Shown: positions 49,980 through 58,865 of the stretch, piece by piece
Numbering within the stretch: position 1 is the first letter of the stretch
How the letters are laid out: every line of letters starts with the position of its first letter
Source: JAKPQE01 sp041397845
Lineage (GTDB): Bacteria; Pseudomonadota; Alphaproteobacteria; Rhizobiales; JAKPQE01
Assembly (NCBI GenBank): GCA_041397845.1
Contig: JAWKVW010000009.1
Span: 62,001-126,000 of the forward strand
DNA length: 64,000 nucleotides
Direction: 5' to 3'
Notes under the pieces: generated by a model
What the model saw: only the letters and a program-made list of their open reading frames with translations
Database searches by the model: none
What the model was told of the DNA's origin: nothing
Translations under genes and position numbers: made by a program

Positions 49980-50666
49980 TCAGGTGCGGCGGAACGCCAG
50001 CAGCTTGAAGAGGCCGAACGGCGGCAGGCGGGTTTCCTCGATGAGCTCGAGATGCGGCCGGCCGAGCACCTTTTCCACAGGGAATTCCGGGCGCCAGCCG
50101 AGCTTTGCGGCAAAAGGCGCCATCGACTGTTCGATTCGGGCGCGGGCGCCCTTGTCCTCGGAGAAGTGGTTGACGAGGACGACCATGCCGCCCGGACGGA
50201 CGACGCGTTCAAATTCGGCAAGGACGCGGGCCGGGTCGGGCACCACCGTCATGACATAGGCGGCGACGAGGCCGTCGAAATGATGGTCGGGGAAGGCGAG
50301 ATTGCCGGCATCCATCTCGAGCAGGGCCTCGACATTGGCAAGGCCGCGACGGGCGACCTTCTCGCGGGCCTTCTGCAGCATCTCCGGCGAGAGATCGATG
50401 CCGGTCACCTGCAGGTGCGGGGCATAAAGCGACAGCGACAGGCCGGTGCCGACGCCGGCCTCGAGGACGCGGCCCTCAAGGTGGTTGACGTGGCGCGCGG
50501 CGGCGAGGCGGCCGGGCATGGTGATGCCGCCGAAGACGACATCATAGAGCGGGGCATAGCGGCGATAGGCAGCAAGGATCGCGCCTTCGTCGACCGGGTG
50601 GAGGTCGTCGTCGAGCCTGTCGGCGGCGGATTTCGCCGTGGCCTTGCCGGCCGCGTCGTCGGTCAT
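49980..50666 (-). CDS. pmtA: Phospholipid N-methyltransferase (PmtA) or related SAM methyltransferase
   Basis: This 228-residue class I SAM-dependent methyltransferase has motif I VLEAGVGTGLSLSLY (about residues 72-86), then GIDLSPEML, FDGLVAAYVMTVVPDP and a VRPGGMVVLVNHF strand. YDVVFGGITMPGR near the N-terminus matches the Sinorhizobium-type PmtA that methylates phosphatidylethanolamine to phosphatidylcholine. The ATG at 50666 was chosen; a TTG 15 bp upstream has no support. Some paralogues in this group methylate other substrates. Confidence 0.75.
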   Translation of the reverse strand: MTDDAAGKATAKSAADRLDDDLHPVDEGAILAAYRRYAPLYDVVFGGITMPGRLAAARHVNHLEGRVLEAGVGTGLSLSLYAPHLQVTGIDLSPEMLQKAREKVARRGLANVEALLEMDAGNLAFPDHHFDGLVAAYVMTVVPDPARVLAEFERVVRPGGMVVLVNHFSEDKGARARIEQSMAPFAAKLGWRPEFPVEKVLGRPHLELIEETRLPPFGLFKLLAFRRT

Positions 50667-50696
50667 GGTGCTGTCCCTCAAAAAAATGCGTGCCCG

Positions 50697-51875
50697 TCAG
50701 GTCGCTGCCGGGAGCGGCTCGGCGCCGCGCATCGGGATCGCCTCGAGCGGCCCGGCGGCACGGTCGATCCAGCCGCCACCGAGAACACGGGCAACATCGT
50801 CCTGGCTCTCGTAGAACACGCAGGCCTGTCCCGGCGCAACACCTTCCTCGCCGCCGACGAGGTCGACGGTGACGGTGTTGCCGCGCACCTGCACGAGAGC
50901 CGGGGTCGGCGGCCGGCTGGAGCGGACCTTGGCGTAGACCTCGATGCCGTCCGGGCCGATATCGGCAAGCTCGCCGCCGCCGATCCAGTTGACGTCGCGC
51001 AGCACGAGACGGCGGGTCAGCAGCGCCTCGCGCGGGCCGACGACGACTTCGCGGCGGTCGGCATCAAGCCGGACGACGAACAGCGGCTCGCCGACGGCGA
51101 TGCCGAGGCCGCGGCGCTGGCCGACGGTGTAGCGGATGATGCCGTCGTGATGGCCGAGTTCGCGGCCGTCGACATGAACGATGCGGCCGGGTTCGGCGGC
51201 GCCGGGCTTCAGGCGCTCGATGACGTCGCTGTAGCGGCCGGAGGGAACGAAGCAGATGTCCTGGCTGTCGGCCTTGTCGGCGATCGGCAGGCCGAGGTCG
51301 CGAGCGATGTCGCGGGTCTCCTGCTTGGTCAGGCCGCCGAGCGGAAAGCGCAGGAAATCGAGCTGCGGGCGGGTGGTGGCGAACAGGAAATAGCTCTGGT
51401 CGCGGTCGCGGTCGACCGGACGATAGAGGGCGCGACCGCCGGTCGCCGGCCGGCTCTGGACATAGTGGCCGGTGGCAAGGGCGGCGGCGCCGAGGTCGCG
51501 GGCGGTTTCCAGCAGGTCGTGGAACTTGACCGTCTGGTTGCAGGCGATGCAGGGCACCGGCGTCTCGCCGGAGATGTAGCTTTCGGCGAATGCGTCGATG
51601 ACGGCCTCGCGGAAGCGGTCCTCATAGTCGAGGACGTAATGCGGGATGCCGAGGCGCTCGGCGACGCGGCGGGCGTCCTGAATGTCCTGGCCGGCGCAGC
51701 AGGCGCCCTTGCGGTGGGTGGCGCCGTGGTCGTAAAGCTGCAGCGTCATGCCGACAACGTCATAGCCCTGTCGCTTCAGCAGGCCGGCGACGACCGACGA
51801 GTCGACGCCGCCGGACATCGCGACGACGACGCGCGTGTCCTCGGGGCGGCCCGGCAGGTCGAGGCTGTTCATCAT
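50697..51875 (-). CDS. mnmA: MnmA, tRNA-specific 2-thiouridylase
   Basis: This 392-residue enzyme has the ATP pyrophosphatase loop VVVAMSGGVDSSVVA near the N-terminus, the catalytic cysteines in PVPCIACNQTVKF and in SQDICFVPSG, and DRDQSYFLFATT between them. The C-terminal beta-barrel contains YTVGQRRGLGIA. It thiolates the wobble uridine of Lys, Glu and Gln tRNAs. Start ATG 51875 (MMNSLDLPG) was preferred to a longer frame. The 308 bp between this start and fliK (51876-52183) hold a sigma-54-like element and an AT-rich stretch, with no gene. Confidence 0.95.
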   Translation of the reverse strand: MMNSLDLPGRPEDTRVVVAMSGGVDSSVVAGLLKRQGYDVVGMTLQLYDHGATHRKGACCAGQDIQDARRVAERLGIPHYVLDYEDRFREAVIDAFAESYISGETPVPCIACNQTVKFHDLLETARDLGAAALATGHYVQSRPATGGRALYRPVDRDRDQSYFLFATTRPQLDFLRFPLGGLTKQETRDIARDLGLPIADKADSQDICFVPSGRYSDVIERLKPGAAEPGRIVHVDGRELGHHDGIIRYTVGQRRGLGIAVGEPLFVVRLDADRREVVVGPREALLTRRLVLRDVNWIGGGELADIGPDGIEVYAKVRSSRPPTPALVQVRGNTVTVDLVGGEEGVAPGQACVFYESQDDVARVLGGGWIDRAAGPLEAIPMRGAEPLPAAT

Positions 51876-52117
51876 GTCGGCACGTCCAGACAAAGCTCGC
51901 AGGCGCTCCGACCGCGCAGGCGCGGCAGCGTCCATTCGGGTGCGACTATAATGTCCGGCGCTTCATCTTCAAGGCTTCCAGCTTGCAGCGATATCCCGGC
52001 AAGGCCTGCCGGGGCTGCAGATTCTGCCGGGTCGTGGCGCCGGGCGAGGCGGGCGCTGGCCATGCTGTATTTCTGTAAATAGCGGAAAATACTGGAATTT
52101 TAATTCTATCTGACGAC

Positions 52118-52133
52118 TGGCCCGAGGCTTGCT
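52118..52133 (+). promoter_or_regulatory. Sigma-54-like promoter upstream of fliK
   Basis: TGGCCCGAGGCTTGCT has exact GG-N10-GC spacing, TTGCT at -12 and TGGC at -24. It lies 50 bp upstream of the fliK GTG and follows an AT-rich segment (52062-52114). No TGT-N10-ACA NifA site is near it, so a flagellar activator such as FlbD would be expected. Confidence 0.6.
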
Positions 52134-52183
52134 GCTGAAATTGCGGACTGGAATCCGCTCTTGTCGAACCGGAGTGAACGAGC

Positions 52184-53821
52184 GTGGCGAGTAACGCAGT
52201 TTCGGCAGTATCGACCCTTGCATCGGCCTTCACCGGCAGCGGCCGGCAGGCGAATGCGCGCGTCGACACGGCAACAAGCTTTTCCGACATCCTGGCGATG
52301 GGGCGCAGCGAGGACGGCGATGCGGCGCGCGAAGTCGCGTCCGGCAGCGATACCGAGCGGGCAGCGCGACTGGCGAGGCGCGTTTCGACAGATGATGCGC
52401 AGACGTCCTACGGCAGCGATGATGAGGTCGTGCGGCGGGCGGAGCCGGCGAATGACGATGTTGCGCCGGCAGAACGGGCGGAGCGGCCGGAGCGCGCCGA
52501 ACGGCCCGAGCGAAGCGACCAACCCGAGCGGGCCGAACGGGCAGAAGCGTCCGATGATGCCGCCCCGAGCGAGGATGCTGTGCCGGCCGAGGATGCGGCA
52601 GCGGCCGGGGATGATGAGGTGGCCGATGCCGGGGGCAACGAGGCTGCCGATGCCGGGGCAACCAGCGATGGCACCGAAGCGGCGCCGCAAGCTGAAGCCG
52701 TTGTGATGCCGGTTGCGCAGCAGGCGGAACAGGCGCTGGCGATGGCCGCCGAGATTGCCGCTGCAGGCGCGACCGGCGAGGGCGATGCCGTACCCGCCGC
52801 TACACCGGATGCGGAAACGGTTGCCGGCGCCGAGACTGCGGCCCTCGCCGCGACGCAGGGCGGCCTTGCTGTGGCGATGGCCGGTCCGGCCGGGGAAGCC
52901 AGCGCCGGCCTTGCGGTCGCGGCGGCGGCAAGCGGCATGACCGGGGAGGGCGGCAAGGGAGCGATCGACCCGCAGGCACTGAAGGCGCGTGCCGCGGCGG
53001 CGGCGGCCGATCCGGCTGCAGCCGTGGCGGCGGCCGGCGAGGATGACGGCGGCGTTGCCTCGTCCTTCGAGACGCTGGTGCGTCAGGCGGAAGGCAAGCA
53101 GGCCGGCGAGACGGCCAGGCCGATGCAGCGCCACGACGCCGACCCGAGCGCCCAGCCGGGCGTCAATCCCAATGCCCAGGCAGCGTCCCAGTCGAGCGCG
53201 CCGCGCGGCTTTGCCTCGGTGTTCGTCGAGGCGATGCGCAGCGCCGGCGGCAATGCACAGCCGGCGGCAGCCACCACGGACACGCTCGATCCCTCGCAAC
53301 TGGCGATTTCGGCGGCCCGGCCGGGCATGGCCGGCACCGACATCCGGCTGACGCCGGCGGGCACGCACCTGCAGTCGACGGCGGCGAGCGCCGCCACGGT
53401 GCCGACGCTCGCGGTGGAGATCGCCAAGGGCGTTGCCAACGGCAAGACGAGCTTCGAGATCCGTCTCGACCCGCCGGAGCTTGGCCGCGTCGACGTGCGC
53501 CTGCAGATCGACGGCGACGGCAAGGTGCACACGCATCTGACGGTGGAGCGGTCGGAAACCCTCGATCTCCTGCAGCGCGACGCGCGCGGCCTTGAAAAGG
53601 CCCTGCAGCAGGCCGGCCTCGACACCGACAAGGGCGGGCTGTCGTTCAGCCTTCGCGACGGCAACACCGGTCGCGGCCAGCAGAACGAGAGCTTTGCCGG
53701 CAATTCCGGCGCCAGCGAAACCGGCGGCACCGAGACTGAAACCCTGGCCGAGGCGAGCGCCGCCGAGGCCGTCACGCGTCAGAGCTTCTACGCTTCGTCG
53801 CGCCTCAACGTCATGGTCTGA
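52184..53821 (+). CDS. fliK: FliK, flagellar hook-length control protein
   Basis: This 545-residue protein is read from the GTG at 52184 (GGAG upstream). The first 400 residues are Ala/Glu/Pro-rich and low-complexity, including a run of AERPERAERPERSDQ-type repeats at about residues 94-125, as expected for a molecular-ruler region. The conserved FliK C-domain (about 400-520) has FEIRLDPPELGRVDVRLQID and LLQRDARGLEKALQQAGL. It measures hook length and switches export specificity. flgD follows. Confidence 0.88.
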   Translation: MASNAVSAVSTLASAFTGSGRQANARVDTATSFSDILAMGRSEDGDAAREVASGSDTERAARLARRVSTDDAQTSYGSDDEVVRRAEPANDDVAPAERAERPERAERPERSDQPERAERAEASDDAAPSEDAVPAEDAAAAGDDEVADAGGNEAADAGATSDGTEAAPQAEAVVMPVAQQAEQALAMAAEIAAAGATGEGDAVPAATPDAETVAGAETAALAATQGGLAVAMAGPAGEASAGLAVAAAASGMTGEGGKGAIDPQALKARAAAAAADPAAAVAAAGEDDGGVASSFETLVRQAEGKQAGETARPMQRHDADPSAQPGVNPNAQAASQSSAPRGFASVFVEAMRSAGGNAQPAAATTDTLDPSQLAISAARPGMAGTDIRLTPAGTHLQSTAASAATVPTLAVEIAKGVANGKTSFEIRLDPPELGRVDVRLQIDGDGKVHTHLTVERSETLDLLQRDARGLEKALQQAGLDTDKGGLSFSLRDGNTGRGQQNESFAGNSGASETGGTETETLAEASAAEAVTRQSFYASSRLNVMV

Positions 53822-53877
53822 GCCGGAAGGGCGCCCCGACGCGGGCGTTCCGGCAGACAGGGAAAGGCAAAGGTCCC

Positions 53878-54561
53878 ATGTCCATTTCGTCGATCGTCGA
53901 CACCAGCACCGCCGCCAGCGCGGCGGCAAGCGCATCGACCTCGAAGTCGTCGACCAGCGCCAAGACGCTGGCCAGCAATTACGAGACCTTCCTGTCGCTG
54001 CTGACGACGCAGCTCAAGGTGCAGAATCCGCTCGATCCGATGGATACGAACGAATTCACCCAGCAGCTCGTGCAGTACTCGCAGGTCGAGCAGCAGATCA
54101 ACATGAACAGCAATCTGGAGGATCTGATCACCCTCATCTCCTCCCAGGCCTCGAGCTCGATCGTCGGCTATCTCGGCACGATGGTGACGGCGGAGGGCAC
54201 GACCACGGATCTGACCGACGGCAGTGCCACCTGGCACTACGACTCGCCGCAGTCCTCGAACGGCGCGGCGATCACCATCCGCAATTCCAGCGGGACCGTC
54301 GTCTATACCGATACGGCGAACCTCAACAGCGGCACCGGCACCTATACCTGGGACGGCAAGACATCGACCGGAACGACGGCGCCGGACGGGCGCTATACGA
54401 TCACGATCGACGCGCGCACCAGTTCCGGCAAGGGCATCGACGTGAATACTTCGGTGGCCGGAAAGGTGACCGGAATCGACCTTTCCGGCGACGAACCGGT
54501 GCTCGAGATCGGCGAAACGCGCCTGCCGATTTCCTCGGTCAAGTCGATCGCGGCGTCATAA
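53878..54561 (+). CDS. flgD: FlgD, flagellar hook capping protein
   Basis: This 227-residue protein has the FlgD N-domain FLSLLTTQLKVQNPLDPMDTNEFTQQLVQYSQVEQ (positions about 40-75), Tudor-like and fibronectin-like domains in the middle (WHYDSPQSSNGA, TYTWDGKTSTG) and a conserved end. The cap assists hook subunit assembly. It lies 56 bp after fliK, probably in the same operon. Confidence 0.92.
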   Translation: MSISSIVDTSTAASAAASASTSKSSTSAKTLASNYETFLSLLTTQLKVQNPLDPMDTNEFTQQLVQYSQVEQQINMNSNLEDLITLISSQASSSIVGYLGTMVTAEGTTTDLTDGSATWHYDSPQSSNGAAITIRNSSGTVVYTDTANLNSGTGTYTWDGKTSTGTTAPDGRYTITIDARTSSGKGIDVNTSVAGKVTGIDLSGDEPVLEIGETRLPISSVKSIAAS

Positions 54562-54713
54562 AAGCGCCGCGAAACCGGTCCACAAAGTATCCGCAAGAGA
54601 TGACGGCCGCCGACTGGCGGTCGTTAAGCGTTTCTTGCCAGCGCTTTAGGCAAATTTTAAAGCGGATGGCCTACTCTCGTATTTGAACAGGTCAGTTCGA
54701 GTGTGAGAGTAAA

Positions 54714-54989
54714 ATGACCGATCAGTTGCGTCCGAGGGTGAAGTATGTCATCGGCCCCGATGGCAGCCCCCTCACCATTGCCGACCTTCCGCCGAAGAAT
54801 ACCAAGCGGTGGGTCATTCGCCGGAAGGCGGAAGTTGTCGCGGCGGTCCGCGGTGGCCTTCTTTCCCTGGAAGAGGCATGCGACCGATATACGTTGACCG
54901 TCGAAGAGTTTCTTTCCTGGCAGAGCTCGATCGACCAGCACGGCCTTGCGGGCCTCAGAACCACACGAATTCAGCAATACAGGCAGTAG
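54714..54989 (+). CDS. sciP: SciP-like DUF1153 regulator (CtrA inhibitor)
   Basis: This 91-residue protein has a helix-turn-helix-like core (IRRKAEVVAAVRGGLLSLEEA and CDRYTLTVEEFLSWQ). The DUF1153 family includes Caulobacter SciP, which binds CtrA and blocks its activity at flagellar and cell-cycle promoters. In many alphaproteobacteria it sits next to flagellar genes, as here. A TTAA-N7-TTGC sequence at 54624-54638 resembles a degenerate CtrA box. Confidence 0.88.
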   Translation: MTDQLRPRVKYVIGPDGSPLTIADLPPKNTKRWVIRRKAEVVAAVRGGLLSLEEACDRYTLTVEEFLSWQSSIDQHGLAGLRTTRIQQYRQ

Positions 54990-55028
54990 CTGCGGCGCGC
55001 GCTTCGCGCCCGGCCTGAAAATTCGGGA

Positions 55029-55063
55029 AACGCGCGTTGGCCTTGTCGCCGGCGCGCGTTTTC
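55029..55063 (+). terminator. Terminator downstream of sciP
   Basis: An 8-bp stem (AACGCGCG/CGCGCGTT) with an inner GGC/GCC pair, ending in TTTT. It separates sciP from the convergent acetyltransferase gene. Confidence 0.6.
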
Positions 55064-55076
55064 GTTCGCGTGCGTT

Positions 55077-55667
55077 TCAGCCGATCGCCGGAACGGCGGG
55101 CGCCGTGTCGCGCGGCAGGGTGCCGGTGAGGCGCGGATCGTCGGCGACCTCGACGGCGTATTTGTACGGCCGGACACCGGAGCGCCGATAAAAGCCAAGC
55201 GCGGCCGGGTGGTCGAGATTGCAGGTGTGGACCCAGACCCGGGCCGGATTGCCGGCAAAGGCGAGCTTCAGGGCCTCGGTCATCAGCCAGCGGCCGGCAC
55301 CGGTGCCGACCTCTTCGGCGACGAGGCCGAAAAAGGCGATCTCGACCTCGCCGGGGGTGCGGCGATCAAGTTCAAGAAGGCCGATGTCGGCGCCGTCGCG
55401 GGTGAGGGCGAAGACGTCGACGCCGGGGTCGGCGAGGATCGCGGCAAGTTTCGCGGCCGGCATCTCGAGGCGCGAGTACCACAGCCATTCGGCACCGACG
55501 CGAGAATAGAGGGCGCGATACCAGTCGATATCGGGCGCCTTGCAGGCCTTCAGGTCAAGGTCCGGCCGGGCGGGGGCCGCCGTCCCGGGCGGGCTTGTCA
55601 TTTCCAGGAAAGTGACGACGGAGGCGATCTTGCCGGCCGGGATGTCGTGATAGCCGTTTTCCAGCAT
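55077..55667 (-). CDS. GNAT family N-acetyltransferase
   Basis: This 196-residue protein has a GNAT domain: IGLLELDRRTPGEVEIAFFGL, the acetyl-CoA loop EEVGTGAGRWLMTEALKLA (about residues 125-143) and VWVHTCNLDHPAALGFYRRSG at the end. The substrate is unknown. It is a monocistronic-looking gene. Confidence 0.8.
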   Translation of the reverse strand: MLENGYHDIPAGKIASVVTFLEMTSPPGTAAPARPDLDLKACKAPDIDWYRALYSRVGAEWLWYSRLEMPAAKLAAILADPGVDVFALTRDGADIGLLELDRRTPGEVEIAFFGLVAEEVGTGAGRWLMTEALKLAFAGNPARVWVHTCNLDHPAALGFYRRSGVRPYKYAVEVADDPRLTGTLPRDTAPAVPAIG

Positions 55668-55836
55668 TTGGCCCTCTCAGGCGTTGATTTGGCGTCGACA
55701 GGCGTTACGGCAGGCCGGCGCCGGCCGCAAGAGGCCGGTAGACAAGCTCGCGAATATGCGAAACTGTGGCGACAGACACAGCATGGCCGCCGAAACAGAA
55801 CGGCGGCCTTTCCACGAATGACAAAGGGGGATGGAG

Positions 55837-56367
55837 ATGTCCGTCGAACTCGTCCTGACGGTGATCGCACGCGACCGGCCCGGTCTCGTCGAAACGCTCT
55901 CCGATACGGTCGCGAAATTTGCCGGCAACTGGATCGACAGCGCCATGGCGCGGCTTGGCGGCGAGTTCGCGGGCATTGTGCGGGTCGAGGTGCCGGAGGC
56001 TTCCGTCGAAAAGCTCGAGGGCGCGCTCTCGGCGCTTTCCGAGAAGGATATCTCGGTGAGCTGGCGGCTTGGCCCGCGCAATGACGAGCCGAGCGGCCGG
56101 CGCCTGCGGATCAACGTCATCGGCCAGGACCATACCGGCATCGTGCGCGACGTTTCGGCGACGCTGGCCAAGCAGGGCGTCAGCGTCGACCGCCTGAACA
56201 CGACCGTCTTTGCCGGCTCGATGTCCGGCGCGCCGATGTTCGTTGCCGAGGCCGAGGTGATCGTTCCGGAAGGTGCCGACCTTGAGGACCTGCGCGACGC
56301 GCTGGAGCGGATCGCTGCCGACATCATGGTCGATGTCGACGTGCAGGAGCTGGAGCTGGAGGAATAG
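55837..56367 (+). CDS. GcvR-like double-ACT regulatory protein
   Basis: This 176-residue protein has two ACT domains: LVLTVIARDRPGLVETLSDTV at the N-terminus and RLRINVIGQDHTGIVRDVSATL from about residue 88. This is the glycine-cleavage repressor (GcvR) layout. The second ATG (55837) is preferred because the AGGGGG ribosome site is too close to the first (55831). The 3' end overlaps the convergent MocR-type gene by 44 bp. Confidence 0.75.
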   Translation: MSVELVLTVIARDRPGLVETLSDTVAKFAGNWIDSAMARLGGEFAGIVRVEVPEASVEKLEGALSALSEKDISVSWRLGPRNDEPSGRRLRINVIGQDHTGIVRDVSATLAKQGVSVDRLNTTVFAGSMSGAPMFVAEAEVIVPEGADLEDLRDALERIAADIMVDVDVQELELEE

Positions 56368-57766
56368 TCCGGGCGGTGGCGGCCATCGCTTCGGCGAGCA
56401 CCTCGCAGATCTTCGGGTCGTCCGACTGGGCGACATTGAAGCGCAGGAAGCCGCCGGATGTCCGGGCCGGGCTGAAGGCATTGCCGGGGGCGAGCACGAC
56501 CCCGGCGGCAAGGGCATGGCGGGCAATGGCGCCGGCATCGAGACCCTCGGGCAGGCGGCACCAGAGGAACATGCCGGCACGCGGCTCGATCGCCGGTTCA
56601 AGGCCGAGTGGCCGCAGCCGGGCGGCGGTTTCGACCCTTTTCCTCGCCAGTCGCAGGCGCAGCGTCTCGACGTGGCGGCGATAGGTGCTCTCCTTGAGAA
56701 GCGCCAGCACCAGCGCGGCGGCAAGATGGCTGCTGCCGGCGCTTGTGGCGATCTTCAGATCGACAAGGGCTTCGATCCAGTCATGGCGGGCGACGATGTA
56801 GCCGCAGCGGACGGATGCCGAGAGCGTTTTTGAAAAACTGCCGACCTGCACGACCCGTTCGAGGCCATCGAGCGCCGCCAGTCTCGGTGTGGGTTCGTCC
56901 TGAAAATCGGCGAAGATGTCGTCCTCGATGATGGTCATGCCGGTGCCCTGGCAGAGCTGGAGCAGCCGATGGGCGGTTGCGGCCGAAATGCTGCCGCCGG
57001 TCGGATTGTGGAGGGCGGAATTGGTGATGTAGAGGCGCGGGCGATGGGCCGACACGGCCGTTGCGAAGGCGTCGAGGTCCGGACCGGTCGAAGTGAAGGG
57101 CACGCCGACGACCCTGGCGCGGTGGGCGCGCAACAGGGCGTGGAAATTGAAATAGCAGGGATCGTCGACGAGCACCGTGTCGCCGGGCTCGATGAGGAAG
57201 CGGCACAGGAGGTCGACGGCGTGCGTGCCTGAATCGGCCAGCACGATCTGGTCGGGCGACGCGGCGATGCCATAGCGGCCGACCCGGCGGGCCACGAGCT
57301 CGCGCAGGCCCGGCAGGCCAAGGGGCGTGCTGTAGTTGGCAAGCGTTGCGTCGGCGTCGCGCGCCAGACCGCGCAGGGCACGCCGGATCGCATCCTGCGG
57401 CATCCAGTCGGGCGGCAGCCAGCCACAGCCGGGCTTCAGCAGTGTTTCCTCGTCTTCCAGCGACTGGCGCCAGATCCAGAGGGGGTCGATTTCGCGGTCG
57501 AGGCGCGGGCCGATCTCGGCAAGGGTCAGCGGCGCGAGCGGGGCGGCGACATAAAACCCGGAGCCGGGCCGGGCGCGGATCGCCCCTTCCGCCGCCAGCC
57601 GGTCATAGGCCTCGGTGACCGTGAAGGTGGAAACACCCATTGTCCGGGCGAAGGCGCGGATCGAGGGCAGGCGGGCGCCCGGCACGAGGCTGCGGGCGGC
57701 AATCTGCTGGCGCACGGCGTTCATGACCGTTTCGGTCAGGCTTTCGCGGGCGTTGCCCCTGGCCAT
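56324..57766 (-). CDS. MocR-type GntR/aminotransferase regulator
   Basis: This 480-residue protein has an N-terminal winged helix (LVPGARLPSIRAFARTMGV and FTVTEAYDRLAAEGAIRARPGSGFYVA, positions about 25-70) fused to an aminotransferase-like domain. The latter has DDPCYFNFHALL, TNSALHNPTGGSI, the PLP-lysine region GSFSKTLSASVRCGYIV, and AGMFLWCRLPEG. It is divergent from the EamA transporter gene, with 104 bp between them. MocR proteins usually regulate the adjacent divergent gene in response to an amine or amino acid. Confidence 0.88.
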   Translation of the reverse strand: MARGNARESLTETVMNAVRQQIAARSLVPGARLPSIRAFARTMGVSTFTVTEAYDRLAAEGAIRARPGSGFYVAAPLAPLTLAEIGPRLDREIDPLWIWRQSLEDEETLLKPGCGWLPPDWMPQDAIRRALRGLARDADATLANYSTPLGLPGLRELVARRVGRYGIAASPDQIVLADSGTHAVDLLCRFLIEPGDTVLVDDPCYFNFHALLRAHRARVVGVPFTSTGPDLDAFATAVSAHRPRLYITNSALHNPTGGSISAATAHRLLQLCQGTGMTIIEDDIFADFQDEPTPRLAALDGLERVVQVGSFSKTLSASVRCGYIVARHDWIEALVDLKIATSAGSSHLAAALVLALLKESTYRRHVETLRLRLARKRVETAARLRPLGLEPAIEPRAGMFLWCRLPEGLDAGAIARHALAAGVVLAPGNAFSPARTSGGFLRFNVAQSDDPKICEVLAEAMAATARTIPPAPAPARRHRP

Positions 57767-57870
57767 CTGTACCGGTCTCCGCTCCATGACAGTTTTGGCG
57801 GGAATTGTGCAGGACTGTACATGGCCCGGCGAGCGCCTTTGCCATCGATATGGCGGCAAGGGAGATCGCC

Positions 57871-58794
57871 ATGAACAGGAATACGAGAGGCTGGATCGAC
57901 GGCCTCACAGGCATCATCATCTTCAGCGGCTCGTTGCCGGCAACGCGGCTTGCGGTCGCCGGGCTCGATCCGCTGTTCCTGACGGCGGCGCGGGCGACCA
58001 TCGCCGGCGTTCTGGCCGGGTCGGCGCTCCTGCTGCTGCGGGCCGAGTGGCCGAAGCGGCACGATCTCGGGCCGCTCGTCGCGATCGCGCTCGGCGTCGT
58101 CGTCGGCTTTCCGCTCTTCACGGCACTGGCGCTGACACGGGTGACGGCGGCGCATTCGACCGTCTTTCTGGGACTTCTGCCGCTGGCGACGGCGGTTTTC
58201 GGCGTGGTGCGCGGCGGCGAGCGGCCGCGGCCGCTGTTCTGGCTGTTCGCCACTATCGGCAGTGGGCTGGTTGCGGGTTTTGCGATGACGGCGGGCGTCG
58301 CGGCCGATCCGGTCGGGGATATCCTCCTTCTCGTTGCCATCGTCGTTTGCGGATTTGGCTATGCGGAGGGGGCGAAGCAGACGCGGCGGCTCGGCGGCTG
58401 GCAGGTGATCTGCTGGGCGCTCGTCGTCTCATTGCCGGTGATGGCGCCGCTGGCGCTCGTCACGGTGCCGGCCGCGCCGCAGGCGGTCGGGCTGACGGCC
58501 TGGGCCGGCCTTGGCTATGTCTCGCTGTTCAGCATGTTGATCGGCTTCATCTTCTGGTATCGCGGCCTTGCGGCGGGCGGCATCGCGGCGGTCGGCCAGC
58601 TACAGCTCCTGCAGCCGCTGCTCGGCCTTGGTCTTGCGGCGGCGCTGCTCGGCGAGCATGTCAGCCCGGCAATGCTCGTGGTGACGAGCGGTGTTCTTTG
58701 CGTCGCGGGGGCCCGGCACTTTGCCCGCCAGCCGCTGGCGCCGGTGCCAATGACGGCAGCTCCGGGCACCGCCGATCCGAACCCTGCACAATGA
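57871..58794 (+). CDS. EamA/DMT family transporter
   Basis: This 307-residue protein has ten hydrophobic helices in two EamA repeats (WIDGLTGIIIFSGSLPATRLAV and later GWQVICWALVVSLPVMAPLAL). It probably exports or imports a small metabolite such as an amino acid. The ATG at 57871 was chosen over a GTG at 57805 inside the promoter region. The divergent MocR gene is the likely regulator. Confidence 0.85.
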   Translation: MNRNTRGWIDGLTGIIIFSGSLPATRLAVAGLDPLFLTAARATIAGVLAGSALLLLRAEWPKRHDLGPLVAIALGVVVGFPLFTALALTRVTAAHSTVFLGLLPLATAVFGVVRGGERPRPLFWLFATIGSGLVAGFAMTAGVAADPVGDILLLVAIVVCGFGYAEGAKQTRRLGGWQVICWALVVSLPVMAPLALVTVPAAPQAVGLTAWAGLGYVSLFSMLIGFIFWYRGLAAGGIAAVGQLQLLQPLLGLGLAAALLGEHVSPAMLVVTSGVLCVAGARHFARQPLAPVPMTAAPGTADPNPAQ

Positions 58795-58798
58795 AAAA

Positions 58799-58831
58799 CG
58801 CCGCCGCGTGAGGTCGCGGCGGCGTCATTTT
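58799..58831. terminator. Terminator between the EamA and 2-hydroxyacid dehydrogenase genes
   Basis: A 10-bp perfect stem (CGCCGCCGCG/CGCGGCGGCG) with a 6-base loop, TCATTTT on the plus side and TTTTTCA on the minus side. It can serve both convergent genes. Confidence 0.75.
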
Positions 58832-58865
58832 CAAAGCGGCGTCTTTCGAAAGACGCGAACCGGCC

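Noticed and set aside
49935..52082. 715-codon plus-strand ORF opposite pmtA and mnmA
   Set aside because: It spans two oppositely oriented genes with clear motifs and has no domain of its own.
52467..52560. AERPERAE-type repeat in fliK as a possible mobile or coding repeat element
   Set aside because: It is a low-complexity stretch inside the variable ruler region of FliK, which is commonly repetitive; no separate element is indicated.
54624..54638. CtrA box upstream of sciP
   Set aside because: TTAA-N7-TTGC matches only one arm fully; mentioned under sciP but not listed as a site.
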